From NCBI RefSeq assembly GCF_022559625.1, contig NZ_CP042288.1, positions 334,409 to 398,408 on the forward strand: a DNA stretch of 64,000 nt. The letters are read 5' to 3'. The position numbers were made by a program, and so were the translations under genes. This DNA is from Aquisalinus flavus. Lineage in GTDB: Bacteria; Pseudomonadota; Alphaproteobacteria; Caulobacterales; Parvularculaceae. This document shows positions 33,457 through 42,406 of this stretch, in pieces. Each line of letters opens with the position of its first letter. The first letter of the stretch is position 1. The notes beneath the pieces are model-generated. The model worked only from the letters and a program-made list of their open reading frames with translations, was not told the DNA's origin and did not search any database.

Positions 33457-34631
33457 GAGAAGCCGTCATCGTATCGACCGCCCGCACGCCCATTGGCCGC
33501 GCCTATCGCGGCGCGTTCAACAATACCCCGTCGCCGACACTGGCCGGCCACGCGATCAGCCACGCTGTCGAACGGGCCGGGGTCGATGGCGCCGACGTCG
33601 ATGACGTCATTCTCGGCGCAGCGATGCAGCAGGGCTATCAGGCCAACAATATCGCCCGCAACGCGCTCCTGCGCGCCGGCCTGCCGGTGACGGTCGCCGG
33701 CATGTCCGTTGACCGTCAGTGTGCGTCGGGCATGATGGCGATCGCGACGGCGGCCAAGCAGGTCATCACCGACAATATGCAGATCGTCGTCGGCGGCGGC
33801 GTTGAATCCATCTCCATGGTGCAGACGCCGGAATTCCGCATCCAGGCCGACAAGTCGCTCGTCGAGATGCACCCGAAGGCCTACATCTCCATGATCGAGA
33901 CGGCGGAGATCGTCTCGACCCGCTATGGCATCTCGCGCGAGGCCCAGGACGAATACGCCCTGAAATCGCAGCAGCGCACCGCCGCGGCGCAGGAAGCCGG
34001 CAAGTTCGATGACGAGATCGTGCCGCTGCCCTCGAAGATGATGGTCAAGGACAAGGAAACCGGCACCATCTCCGAAAAGGACGTGACCCTCGAGAAGGAC
34101 GAGGGCAATCGTCCGGAGACGACGCTTGACGGCCTGTCCGGCCTGAAGCCGGTCATGGGCGCGGATGCCTACATCACCGCCGGCAATGCCAGCCAGCTCT
34201 CCGATGGCGCGTCCGCCGCAGTCGTCATGGAAGCGAAGGAAGCCGAAAAGCGCGGCCTGACGCCGCTGGGGTACTATCGCGGCATCGCCGTTGCCGGGCT
34301 CGAGCCGGACGAGATGGGCATCGGCCCGGTCTATGCGATCCCGAAGCTGCTCAAAGCGCACAACCTGTCCATGGACGATATCGGCCTGTGGGAGCTGAAC
34401 GAGGCCTTCGCCGTGCAGGTCCTCTATTGCCGCGACAAGCTCGGCATTCCCGACGATCTGCTCAACGTCAATGGCGGCGCGATCTCCGTCGGCCACCCCT
34501 ATGGCATGTCCGGCGCGCGCATGGTCGGTCACGCCCTGATCGAGGGCAAGCGGCGCGGCGCGAAATATGTCGTGTGCACCATGTGTGTCGGCGGCGGCAT
34601 GGGGGCTGCCGGCCTATTTGAGGTCGCCTAG
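33453..34631 (+). CDS. Acetyl-CoA acyltransferase (thiolase)
   Basis: This 392-residue thiolase cleaves 3-ketoacyl-CoA. The nucleophile cysteine is in [12 protein letters not shown], the catalytic histidine in [14 protein letters not shown], and the second cysteine in [12 protein letters not shown]. The N-terminus [19 protein letters not shown] is classic for FadA/FadI-like enzymes. It carries an AGGAG ribosome site within the end of the SDR gene. The next ACAD gene begins directly after its TAG, with no spacer. Confidence 0.93.
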   Translation: MREAVIVSTARTPIGRAYRGAFNNTPSPTLAGHAISHAVERAGVDGADVDDVILGAAMQQGYQANNIARNALLRAGLPVTVAGMSVDRQCASGMMAIATAAKQVITDNMQIVVGGGVESISMVQTPEFRIQADKSLVEMHPKAYISMIETAEIVSTRYGISREAQDEYALKSQQRTAAAQEAGKFDDEIVPLPSKMMVKDKETGTISEKDVTLEKDEGNRPETTLDGLSGLKPVMGADAYITAGNASQLSDGASAAVVMEAKEAEKRGLTPLGYYRGIAVAGLEPDEMGIGPVYAIPKLLKAHNLSMDDIGLWELNEAFAVQVLYCRDKLGIPDDLLNVNGGAISVGHPYGMSGARMVGHALIEGKRRGAKYVVCTMCVGGGMGAAGLFEVA

Positions 34632-36437
34632 ATGCCCAATATCATCTCGCGCCGCGATCTCGATTTCCTGCTCTATGAGATGCTGGATGCCGAAAGCCTG
34701 ACGACTAAACCGCTTTATGCGGAGCATTCGCGCGAAGTGTTCGACCAGATCATGGACACGGCGGAAAAGCTGGGGGAGAATGTCTTCCAGCCGATCGCGG
34801 CGCTGACCGACCGGGAAGAGCCCAAATTCGACAATGGCCGCACCATCCTGCCGAAGGAAACCAGGGAAGCGCTGGACGCTTACGTCGAGGCCGGCTTTCC
34901 GGCGATGAGCTTCCCGGAAGCGCTGGGCGGGCTGCAATTGCCCTATCTGATTTCCCAGGGCGTCGGCGCGATCATGGGCGCGGCCAATGGCAATGTCTCC
35001 GGTTACATGATGCTGACGGGTGCCGCTGCGCGGCTGATCATCGCCCATGGCTCCGGCGAGCAGATCGCGCGCTTCGCGGCGCCGATGATCGAGGGCCGCT
35101 GGTTCGGCACGATGTGCCTGTCAGAGCCGCAGGCGGGCTCGTCGCTGGCCGATATCCGCACGAAGGCCGAGCGCCGCGAGGACGGCACTTACAACATCAC
35201 CGGCAACAAGATGTGGATCTCCGGCGGGGAACACGACTTGTCGGAAAACATCGTCCATATGGTCCTCGCCAGGGTGCCGGGCGGCCCGGCGGGTGTGAAG
35301 GGCATCTCTTTGTTCATCGTGCCGAAATTCATTCCCGATGCGGATGGAAACCCGGGCGACCGCAATGATGTCGTGCTTGCCGGCCTCAACCACAAGATGG
35401 GCAATCGCGCCACGGTCAACACGGTGCTGAACTTTGGCGACGCGGGCGGCGCGACCGGCTGGCTCGTCGGCGGGGAGGGCATGGGGCTTGCCGCCATGTT
35501 CCACATGATGAACGAGGCGCGCATCGCCGTCGGCCTCGGCGCGGCCTCGACCGCCTATACTGGCTATCTCCACGCGCTTGACTACGCGAAAGACCGCAGG
35601 CAGGGCCGCGCCCTCGACGACAAGAACCCGGAAAATCCCATGGTGCCGATCATCGAGCATGCGGATGTGAAACGGATGCTGCTGCAGCAAAAGGCCTATG
35701 CCGAGGGCGCCGTCGCCCTGTGCCTGACCGGTGCGCGCATGATCGACGATGAGAAGACGGCAGAGGATGAGACCGAAAAGGCGCGGCTGAACCTGCTGCT
35801 GGAGCTGCTGACGCCGGTGATGAAGTCATGGCCGTCTGAATACGGCCCCCGCGCCAATGACCAGGCGATCCAGGTCCATGGCGGCTATGGCTATACCCGC
35901 GACTATCCGGTCGAACGTCTGTACCGGGACAATCGCCTCAACCCGATCCACGAAGGCACAAAGGGCATTCAGGGTCTCGACCTGCTCGGCCGGAAAGTGG
36001 TGATGCAGGATGGCGCGGCGATACAGGCGCTGGGCGCCGAAATCCGCAAGACGCTGGACGAGGCATCGCACAAGACAGACTATCCTTATATCGGCGAGTT
36101 CGGCGACACGCTGCTGGAGTATTGGGAAAAGCTGACGACCACGACCATGGAAATGGCTGCGAAGGCTAGGGTGGCAGGACCGAAGGCCTACCTCGCCAAT
36201 GCCACGATCTATCTTGATGCCTTCGGCCATGTCGTCGTCGCGTGGATCTGGCTGCGCCAGGCGATCATTGCCGCGCGGGCGATGGAGGCGGGCACATCGG
36301 AGCAGAATTTCTATCGCGGCAAGCTGCAGGCCTGCCGCTATTTCTTCGCCTACGAATTGCCGTCCGTTACGCCGATGCTGGACCTGCTGGCGACGCTGGA
36401 TACGACGTGCATGGAGATGCATGAGGGGTGGTTTTAG
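34632..36437 (+). CDS. Long acyl-CoA dehydrogenase of the DmdC/FadE-like class
   Basis: This 601-residue ACAD has an extra C-terminal helical domain. Conserved pieces are LSEPQAGSSLADIRTKA, the acyl-binding region, VQVHGGYGYTRDYPVERLYRD (read as IQVHGGYGYTRDYP) with arginine, and NPIHEGTKGIQGLDLLGRK. The length and architecture are those of the group containing 3-methylmercaptopropionyl-CoA dehydrogenase (DmdC) and related enzymes acting on unusual acyl-CoAs. General fatty-acid use is more likely given the operon. It is the last gene of the operon; no clear terminator hairpin with T-run follows, only the repeat-rich gap. Confidence 0.9.
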   Translation: MPNIISRRDLDFLLYEMLDAESLTTKPLYAEHSREVFDQIMDTAEKLGENVFQPIAALTDREEPKFDNGRTILPKETREALDAYVEAGFPAMSFPEALGGLQLPYLISQGVGAIMGAANGNVSGYMMLTGAAARLIIAHGSGEQIARFAAPMIEGRWFGTMCLSEPQAGSSLADIRTKAERREDGTYNITGNKMWISGGEHDLSENIVHMVLARVPGGPAGVKGISLFIVPKFIPDADGNPGDRNDVVLAGLNHKMGNRATVNTVLNFGDAGGATGWLVGGEGMGLAAMFHMMNEARIAVGLGAASTAYTGYLHALDYAKDRRQGRALDDKNPENPMVPIIEHADVKRMLLQQKAYAEGAVALCLTGARMIDDEKTAEDETEKARLNLLLELLTPVMKSWPSEYGPRANDQAIQVHGGYGYTRDYPVERLYRDNRLNPIHEGTKGIQGLDLLGRKVVMQDGAAIQALGAEIRKTLDEASHKTDYPYIGEFGDTLLEYWEKLTTTTMEMAAKARVAGPKAYLANATIYLDAFGHVVVAWIWLRQAIIAARAMEAGTSEQNFYRGKLQACRYFFAYELPSVTPMLDLLATLDTTCMEMHEGWF

Positions 36438-37177
36438 CGAAAGTGCATTTGCGCCGCCGACAGAGCCGGCTGCGCCCCTTGACGAATCCGTATACGGTGG
36501 AACAAGAGAACATGTCTCCCCTCTTGTCATCCCGGACGCCGCAGGCGATCCGGGACCCAGCTCTGAACCCGTGTTTGCTTGTAGGGCGTGGTTGATCGAA
36601 AGAAGCTCAATGCTCTCCGCACGCGTGGCGCATATCAGAGATGGGTCCCGGCTCGCGCTTCGCTTTGCCGGGATGACACTGAGGCACACGAAGAACTTAT
36701 CCCCACCCTCCAAGAGGCAGGTATAACCCCATTCAAGCCCGGTGAGGACCGGGTGGAGGCGTCGGTTCGGATGTGTGACCTGCACGGATGATTGGCGCAT
36801 CAGGTTTCTGCCGGCAATTGAGGGTGTGTACAGCTTTGCATCGTCCGGCGGAACGGCGTCCCGGGGTAGCCCCCGGGCGGGAGAGCTATGCACTTTGGCC
36901 CCGCATCGAACGCCGCCGTGTGTAGCGAGAGCTATGCCAGTCATTTTATTATTCAAAGAGGCAATGGCCGCTACACACGGACCCCCTCTTGTCGCGCCGA
37001 AGCTTTAGCTAAGGCGGACTGTCTCAAACGCTCGCGAGCGATGCTCGGCGGCGGTTTTCGTGCAGGCGGCCTGACCACCGTCTCGTCGTGCAGTCTCGTC
37101 GCGCCGTAGCTCGAAGAGCGAAGACGGACTGTCTACATCATACGCTCGCACCTGTCTGGTGGCGGCGTTGCTTGTGC
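36438..37177. repeat. 740-bp gene-free, repeat-rich interval
   Basis: No supported gene lies here. It contains: a facing pair of REP-like palindromes (36526-36559 and 36642-36678, both built on TCATCCCGG / CCGGGATGA); a small hairpin CCCGGT-GAGG-ACCGGG (36738-36753); a 12-bp perfect inverted repeat CCGTGTGTAGCG / CGCTACACACGG (36916-36927 with 36969-36980) enclosing 41 AT-richer bases; and an imperfect tandem duplication with a period of about 107-110 bases (36991 and 37098 onward, both containing GTCGCGCCG and CGGACTGTCT) that runs up to the 3' end of fni. Short open frames here look like translated repeat sequence. Confidence 0.75.
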
Positions 37178-38224
37178 TCAAGGCGCATCCGGCCCGCGCA
37201 GCTGCGCCGTGCGCAGCGCCGCGAGGTCCTTGCTCCCGGTACAGAAGCACGCGGTGCGCAGCTGTTCGCCGAGCACGGTGAAATGCTCGACGATCTTCTC
37301 CGGGTCCTGCAGCGCCGGGGCGAGCGCCGGGGCGGCCTGGCCTGCGAGGCTCGCGCCGAGGCGGATCGCCATCGCCGCCTCGATCCCGTCGCGGATACCA
37401 CCGGAGGCGATCAGCGTTGCGTCGGGCGCGACCATCGCCGCCTCGACCAGCGCCTCCGCCGTCGGGATGCCCCAATTGCGGAAGGCCGCGCCGACCTGCG
37501 CCTTGATCAAGGCGTGCCGGTCGTCGTCTTTCACCCGCGCCGCCTCGACCCGGGCCCAGTTCGTGCCACCGGCCCCGGCGACATCGATGATCGACACGCC
37601 GGTATCGACGAGCTGACGGGCGATGCGCCCGCTGATACCGAAGCCGACTTCCTTCACCGCGACGGTGAGGCCGGAGGTCGCGACCGCCTCGATGGCGGAA
37701 AGGACGCCGGTCCAGTCGGTATCGCCACCGGTCTGTACCGCTTCCTGCAGCGGGTTGAGATGGATGAACACCGCATCGGCGCCGATCATGTCGGCGGCGC
37801 GCGCGGCAAGGTCCGGCCCGTCAGCGCCCCTGATCTGCGCCGCGCCGAGATTGGCGATCAGCGGGACCGTCCCGGCGAGATCGCGCAGCGCCCGGCCGAG
37901 CCCGGCCGCGCCCGCATCCTCCAGCGCCACGCGCTGGGAGCCGACGGCAAAGGCGATCTTCAGCTCTGCTGCCGCCTCGGCCAGATTTCGGTTGATCTGC
38001 TCGGCCTTGTCCGGCCCGCCGGTCATGGAAGAGATCAGGAAGGGCAGGGCGAGGGTGTGGCCAAGGAAGGCGGATTGCAGCGACACGGCGTCGAGTGCCA
38101 GCTCCGGCAGGGCGACATGGTCGAATCGATACTTCTCGAACCCTGTTGTGACACCGGGAAAGCCGACATCCCGGTTCAGCACAATGTCGATATGATCCTG
38201 TTTTCGCGACTGAATTTCACTCAC
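37178..38224 (-). CDS. fni: Type 2 isopentenyl-diphosphate delta-isomerase
   Basis: This 348-residue FMN-dependent isomerase interconverts IPP and DMAPP. Typical motifs are RKQDHIDI at the N-terminus, LPFLISSMTGG, FAVGSQRVAL, IANLGAAQI, HLNPLQEAVQTGGDTDW, VKEVGFGIS, DVAGAGGTNWARVE and IASGGIRDG. The start is a GTG at 38224 immediately before the conserved N-terminus; an upstream ATG at 38353 would add 43 non-conserved residues and overlap the crtE promoter. It is divergent from crtE across 127 bases, which fits a shared role in supplying C5 units for carotenoids. Its 3' end abuts a tandem repeat. Confidence 0.93.
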   Translation of the reverse strand: MSEIQSRKQDHIDIVLNRDVGFPGVTTGFEKYRFDHVALPELALDAVSLQSAFLGHTLALPFLISSMTGGPDKAEQINRNLAEAAAELKIAFAVGSQRVALEDAGAAGLGRALRDLAGTVPLIANLGAAQIRGADGPDLAARAADMIGADAVFIHLNPLQEAVQTGGDTDWTGVLSAIEAVATSGLTVAVKEVGFGISGRIARQLVDTGVSIIDVAGAGGTNWARVEAARVKDDDRHALIKAQVGAAFRNWGIPTAEALVEAAMVAPDATLIASGGIRDGIEAAMAIRLGASLAGQAAPALAPALQDPEKIVEHFTVLGEQLRTACFCTGSKDLAALRTAQLRGPDAP

Positions 38225-38351
38225 GGCGCGGCGGTGCTCCTGTCTGCCCGAACCTTGGCGAAGCCTTGCACCAATGGCGTTGCCAATCAATCCGTTGTTC
38301 GCGTATCGTGGACATATTGGGTGAGGGATGCAGGGCTCCCGGAGAGGTATC

Positions 38352-39284
38352 ATGGCTTTCGCGCCGGAACATCACGGTCTGACAGAAGCGGATTTCGCCC
38401 GCCTGAAGAGCATGACCGAGACGCGCCTCGCCGATCTCGTGCCGGACAAGGGCAGCCCCGCCCGCGCGGCGCGCCATGCGCTGCTCTCGCCCGCCAAGCG
38501 CCTGCGCGCGATCATGACCATGCTGGCGGCGCGCCAGTGCGGCGGGCTCGAGGAAGATGCCCTCGATGCTGCCTGCGCCGTGGAAATGGTGCACACCGCC
38601 TCGCTGATTTTCGACGACCTTCCCGCGATGGACGATGCGGCGCTGCGGCGCGGCGTGCCCTCGACCCATGTCGCCTTTGGCGAGGACGTCGCGATCCTGG
38701 CCGGGATCGGGCTGATGAACGGCGCGTTCGGCGTCATCGCCCGCGACGGCCAGCTCAGCAATGGCCAGAAGACGCGGCTGGTCGATATCCTCAGCGCCTC
38801 GATCGGCTGGGCCGGGCTCGTCAACGGCCAGGCGCTAGACCTCGAACAGGAAATGAGCCAGCCGATGTCGGCCGGCGCGCGCAAGGCCTCGACCCTCGAT
38901 GAAATGCATCACTGCAAGACCGGTGCGCTGTTCGTCGCCGCCGTCCTGTCCGGGGCCGAATGCGCCGGCGCGGATGGCCTGACTGCCGATCATCTGTGCG
39001 CCTACGCCGGCTCCGTCGGCCTTGCCTACCAGGCGTTTGATGACGTCCTCGACCAGGTCGTCGATGACGCCGGGGCTGGCAAGTCAACCAGCCGCGATGC
39101 CGGCAAGCTGACCAGCGTCACCCTGCATGGCCTCGACAGGGCCCGCACCATGGCCGAGCAGCATATCGAGGAGGCCATCGCCCATGCCCGCCGCGCCGGT
39201 CGCGGCGATGCGCCGCTCGCTGATCTGGCCATTTTCATCAGCCACAAGTTCGACGAGAAATTCGCCCGGACCGCGGCGGAATAG
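38352..39284 (+). CDS. crtE: Geranylgeranyl (or farnesyl) diphosphate synthase CrtE
   Basis: This 310-residue trans-prenyltransferase has the first aspartate-rich motif DDLPAMDD (88-95) and the second DDVLDQVVDD, plus KTGALF and the GKLTSVTLHGLDRA tail region. The setting beside crtB/crtI/crtY makes geranylgeranyl diphosphate the likely product, although the chain length cannot be proven from motifs. The ATG at 38352 has a good ribosome site (GGAGAGG); the frame opens slightly earlier at 38328. It is followed after 10 bases by an ABC transporter gene in the same direction. Confidence 0.9.
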   Translation: MAFAPEHHGLTEADFARLKSMTETRLADLVPDKGSPARAARHALLSPAKRLRAIMTMLAARQCGGLEEDALDAACAVEMVHTASLIFDDLPAMDDAALRRGVPSTHVAFGEDVAILAGIGLMNGAFGVIARDGQLSNGQKTRLVDILSASIGWAGLVNGQALDLEQEMSQPMSAGARKASTLDEMHHCKTGALFVAAVLSGAECAGADGLTADHLCAYAGSVGLAYQAFDDVLDQVVDDAGAGKSTSRDAGKLTSVTLHGLDRARTMAEQHIEEAIAHARRAGRGDAPLADLAIFISHKFDEKFARTAAE

Positions 39285-39294
39285 ACAGGCATTC

Positions 39295-40263
39295 ATGGCT
39301 TCCAGCACCGACGTGCCCCTTACCGTCAGCGGCGTTCATCACCATTATCGCGGCCAGAAGACACTGAACGGCATCGACTTGACGCTGCAGGCGGGCGAGG
39401 TGTTCGCCCTGCTCGGGCCAAATGGCGCCGGCAAGACGACGCTGATCCGCACCATTGCCGGGCGGCTTGCGCCAAGCCAGGGCCGCGTCGCAGTCCTCGG
39501 TAAGGATCCGTGCCGGGAGGAGAAGGCGCGCGGGGCGATCGGCCTCGTGCCCCAGCACCTGGCGCTCTACGACAATCTGACGGCGCGGGAAAATCTCGAA
39601 GTCTTCGGCCAGCTGTTCGGCCTGTCCGGCAGAGAGGCGAAGGCCCGCGCCGGCGACCTGCTCGGCCTGACCGAATTGCGCGATAGGGCGGGCGTGCGCG
39701 TCGGGCGCCTGTCCGGTGGCATGCGGCGGCGCCTGAACATTGCCGCGGCGGTGATGCATCGCCCGGCGCTGTTGTTGCTGGATGAACCCTCCGTCGGGGT
39801 CGACGTCAAGGCGCTGGAAGGGGTGGTTGTCCTGATCCGGCGATTGCGCGAGGAAGGCTATGCCATCCTGATGGCGACGCACGACATGGTGCTGGCCGAA
39901 GCGGTATGCGACCGCGTCGGCATCCTCAAGGCGGGTACCATGATCGCCGAGGGCACGCTCGGCGCGCTGAAAACGCAGCATTTCGGGCATAGCCGCATTG
40001 TCGAGGCCCGGTTCGCGACGCCGGTCGAGGCCGCCAGTACCAGGGGGCTGGAACAGCTCGGGCTGGCCCCGCTGCCCGACAACTCTCTTCACTGGCAGGG
40101 GTTGAGCGAGACCAGCGAGGATATCCTCAACAGGCTGACGATGCTGCAGGAGGTGCCGCCGGTCAGCGCCGTCTCGGTTCGCGATCCTGCCCTTGGGGAT
40201 GTCTATCGCCATGTCACCGATGAACCCGCAGCCGAACAGGCTACAGCAAAGGCGATAGCCTGA
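39295..40263 (+). CDS. ABC transporter ATP-binding protein (ABC-2 exporter)
   Basis: This 322-residue ATPase has Walker A LGPNGAGKTT, Q-loop VPQHLALYDNLT, signature RLSGGMRRRL, Walker B LLLLDEPSVGVD and H-loop ATHDM. A C-terminal accessory region of about 90 residues follows, as in drug/lipid exporters of the DrrA/CcmA class. Its stop overlaps the permease start (TGATG), so the two form one exporter. The pair lies between crtE and crtB in a carotenoid locus, but no sequence feature shows that it handles isoprenoids. Substrate unknown. Confidence 0.87.
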   Translation: MASSTDVPLTVSGVHHHYRGQKTLNGIDLTLQAGEVFALLGPNGAGKTTLIRTIAGRLAPSQGRVAVLGKDPCREEKARGAIGLVPQHLALYDNLTARENLEVFGQLFGLSGREAKARAGDLLGLTELRDRAGVRVGRLSGGMRRRLNIAAAVMHRPALLLLDEPSVGVDVKALEGVVVLIRRLREEGYAILMATHDMVLAEAVCDRVGILKAGTMIAEGTLGALKTQHFGHSRIVEARFATPVEAASTRGLEQLGLAPLPDNSLHWQGLSETSEDILNRLTMLQEVPPVSAVSVRDPALGDVYRHVTDEPAAEQATAKAIA

Positions 40264-41435
40264 TGCGTCTTGCCGTCATCCGCACCCTGTTCCTGAACCT
40301 GCTGCGCGACCGCAGCGCGCTGGCGATGGCCTTTATCCTGCCACCGATCTTCTTTGCTGTGTTCGCGTCGATCTTCGCCAACACGACCAGCGGCGACCTG
40401 ACGGTGAAGACCGCCATCGCCGTGCCTGATACGCAGATGGGCCGCTATTTCGCCAGCGGCATGGAGCGCATCGACCGGCTCGATATCGTATTGACGGCGA
40501 CAACGGAAGACCCGGTGCGCCGGGCCGTGCGGCTGGGCGAGGCCGATGCCGGACTGATCGTCCGGGTCGGCGAGGATGACAGGCTGGAATTCGAGATCGT
40601 TTCCGACCCCAGCCGCCGCATTGCCGAGCGCATGCTTGAAAGCGCGGTGACAGAGATGGCCGGGCGCAATGCGCCGCAGGCGCGCTTGCAGGAGGCGATA
40701 TCCTTCCTCCAGGAGGAGGTCATCACGTTCACACCGGACCAGCAGAGGGCCATTGGCGAGCAGTTGTCCGAGCTCGATCCCGCCGATATCGACCTCGACA
40801 GCACGGCGCCGCAGGTGACGATCACGCCGGTCGCAGGGGCGGTATCATCGGCCAGCTATTACGCGATCGCCGTCGCGATGCTGTTCCTGTTCCTGTCCTC
40901 GCTCCAGGGCGCGCTGACGCTGATCGAAAGCCGCGAGAGCGGCATTTTCGACCGGCTCGCGGTCAGCCCGGGCGGCCCGGCGGTTGTCGTCGATGGCAGC
41001 TTCGCTTTCCTGACGCTGCAGGGGCTGGCGCAGGGCGCGATCATCTTCGCGCTCGGCTGGCTCGCCTTCGATGTGCCGGTGTTGAATTACCTATGGGTGA
41101 TCTTCGTCATCGTCCTGTGTGCGGCACTCGCCGCGGCCGGCATCACCCTCGCGATCGTCGCCCTGTGCCAGACGCGGCGGCAGGCCCATTCCATCGGCAC
41201 GATCCTGATCCTGTTGATGGCGGCGCTCGGCGGGTCGATGGCGCCGCGCATCCTGATGCCCGAGACGTTCCAGACGATTGGCGCGCTGACGCCCAATGCC
41301 TGGGGGATCGAAGCATTTTCCGGTGTGGTAATCAGGGGCGGGGACGTAACGACCATCCTGCCCTGGTGCGTCGCGCTGGCGCTGACCGGCATTGCCGGGA
41401 TGCTGATCGCGCGGCTGGCGGTCAACCGCTACTAG
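40263..41435 (+). CDS. ABC-2 type transporter permease
   Basis: This 390-residue permease has an N-terminal helix (about 20-40), a large extracytoplasmic loop (about residues 45-190) containing a coiled region, then five hydrophobic helices ending in LTGIAGMLIARLAV. This is the one-plus-five topology of ABC-2 exporters with a big periplasmic domain (YhhJ/YbhR type). It starts on the stop of the ATPase gene. Its TAG lies in CTAG shared with the stop codon of the convergent crtB gene (four-base overlap). Confidence 0.85.
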   Translation: MRLAVIRTLFLNLLRDRSALAMAFILPPIFFAVFASIFANTTSGDLTVKTAIAVPDTQMGRYFASGMERIDRLDIVLTATTEDPVRRAVRLGEADAGLIVRVGEDDRLEFEIVSDPSRRIAERMLESAVTEMAGRNAPQARLQEAISFLQEEVITFTPDQQRAIGEQLSELDPADIDLDSTAPQVTITPVAGAVSSASYYAIAVAMLFLFLSSLQGALTLIESRESGIFDRLAVSPGGPAVVVDGSFAFLTLQGLAQGAIIFALGWLAFDVPVLNYLWVIFVIVLCAALAAAGITLAIVALCQTRRQAHSIGTILILLMAALGGSMAPRILMPETFQTIGALTPNAWGIEAFSGVVIRGGDVTTILPWCVALALTGIAGMLIARLAVNRY

Positions 41436-42400
41436 ACCGTTCTGGTCCAGAGATCGCCGCGTTCGGGCAGGGCCCGGCGGCGGTTGAGGCTGGCACCGGC
41501 GGCCAGTGTCAGGCCCTTGCCGGCACACCAGATCTTGCGCGGTTTCGAGGTCGAGGCGCGCCTGTTCCAGGCGGCGGGCCCGCGCTGGCGCACCAGCCGG
41601 CCGATGTCGCGATAGACCGAGCGGGCGGCGGCCACGGCAGCAGCAGCGCGCCAGGGCAGCCGGCGCAGTCCGTAACCGGCTGAATCATAATAGCGGTCGG
41701 CTTCCTTCAGCAGGCGGCGGGCGATTTGGGCGAGCATGTCACGGTTGGTCTCATCGAGAATGCCGTCAGGGGTGGCGGGTACGCCAGCACCCTCGAGCCA
41801 GTCGGCGGGGACATAGACGCGGCCGATTTTCGCGTCGTCGACGATGTCGCGGGCAATATTGGTCAGCTGGAAGGCGATGCCGAGATCGGCTGCGCGGTGC
41901 AGCGTCTCCTCGTCCTGCCTGTCGACACCCATGATGATCGCCATCATCACGCCGACGACACCGGCGACATGATAGCAATAGTCGAGCGTGTCCTGCAGCG
42001 TCGTGTACTGATAGTCGGTTGCATCCATACGGAAGCCTTCGAGCAGGTCGAGCGGGTGCTGGTGGGGCATGTCATGGGCCAGCGCGACCTGCTGGAAGGC
42101 GGCGAATTCAGGCCCCTCCACCGGTTCGCCATTCAGCGCGGCGATGGTCTGGACCTGAAGATGGGCGAGGCGGGCCTGCATCGCTTCCGGCGTGTCGTCC
42201 TGCGCTGACGGGTCGCCGTCGAAGAAGCCGAGATTCTGGCCGTCGATGACATCATCGCAATGGCGGCACCAGGCATAGAGCATGTGGGCGTCGCGCTGCA
42301 TGTCCGGCGTGAACAGCAGCGAGGCGAGGGCAAAGCTGCGCGAGCCCTGTTCGATCGCCTGACGGCTCTGATCGGCCAGATGTTTCCCGTGCCCAGCCAT
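41432..42400 (-). CDS. crtB: Phytoene synthase
   Basis: This 322-residue enzyme of the squalene/phytoene synthase family condenses two geranylgeranyl diphosphates to phytoene. The two Asp-rich sites are RHCDDVIDG near residue 45 and NIARDIVDDAKIGRVYVP; DEETLHRAADLGIAFQLTNI and the YYDSAGYGLRRLPWRAA tail are also typical. It is third in the crtY-crtI-crtB operon, 6 bases after crtI. The last 45 or so residues are basic and non-conserved. Confidence 0.94.
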   Translation of the reverse strand: MAGHGKHLADQSRQAIEQGSRSFALASLLFTPDMQRDAHMLYAWCRHCDDVIDGQNLGFFDGDPSAQDDTPEAMQARLAHLQVQTIAALNGEPVEGPEFAAFQQVALAHDMPHQHPLDLLEGFRMDATDYQYTTLQDTLDYCYHVAGVVGVMMAIIMGVDRQDEETLHRAADLGIAFQLTNIARDIVDDAKIGRVYVPADWLEGAGVPATPDGILDETNRDMLAQIARRLLKEADRYYDSAGYGLRRLPWRAAAAVAAARSVYRDIGRLVRQRGPAAWNRRASTSKPRKIWCAGKGLTLAAGASLNRRRALPERGDLWTRTV

Positions 42401-42406
42401 GATCGA

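Noticed and set aside
36742-37008. An 88-codon open frame in the repeat-rich gap
   Set aside because: It crosses a hairpin and the 12-bp inverted repeat and has no ribosome site; it is translated repeat sequence.
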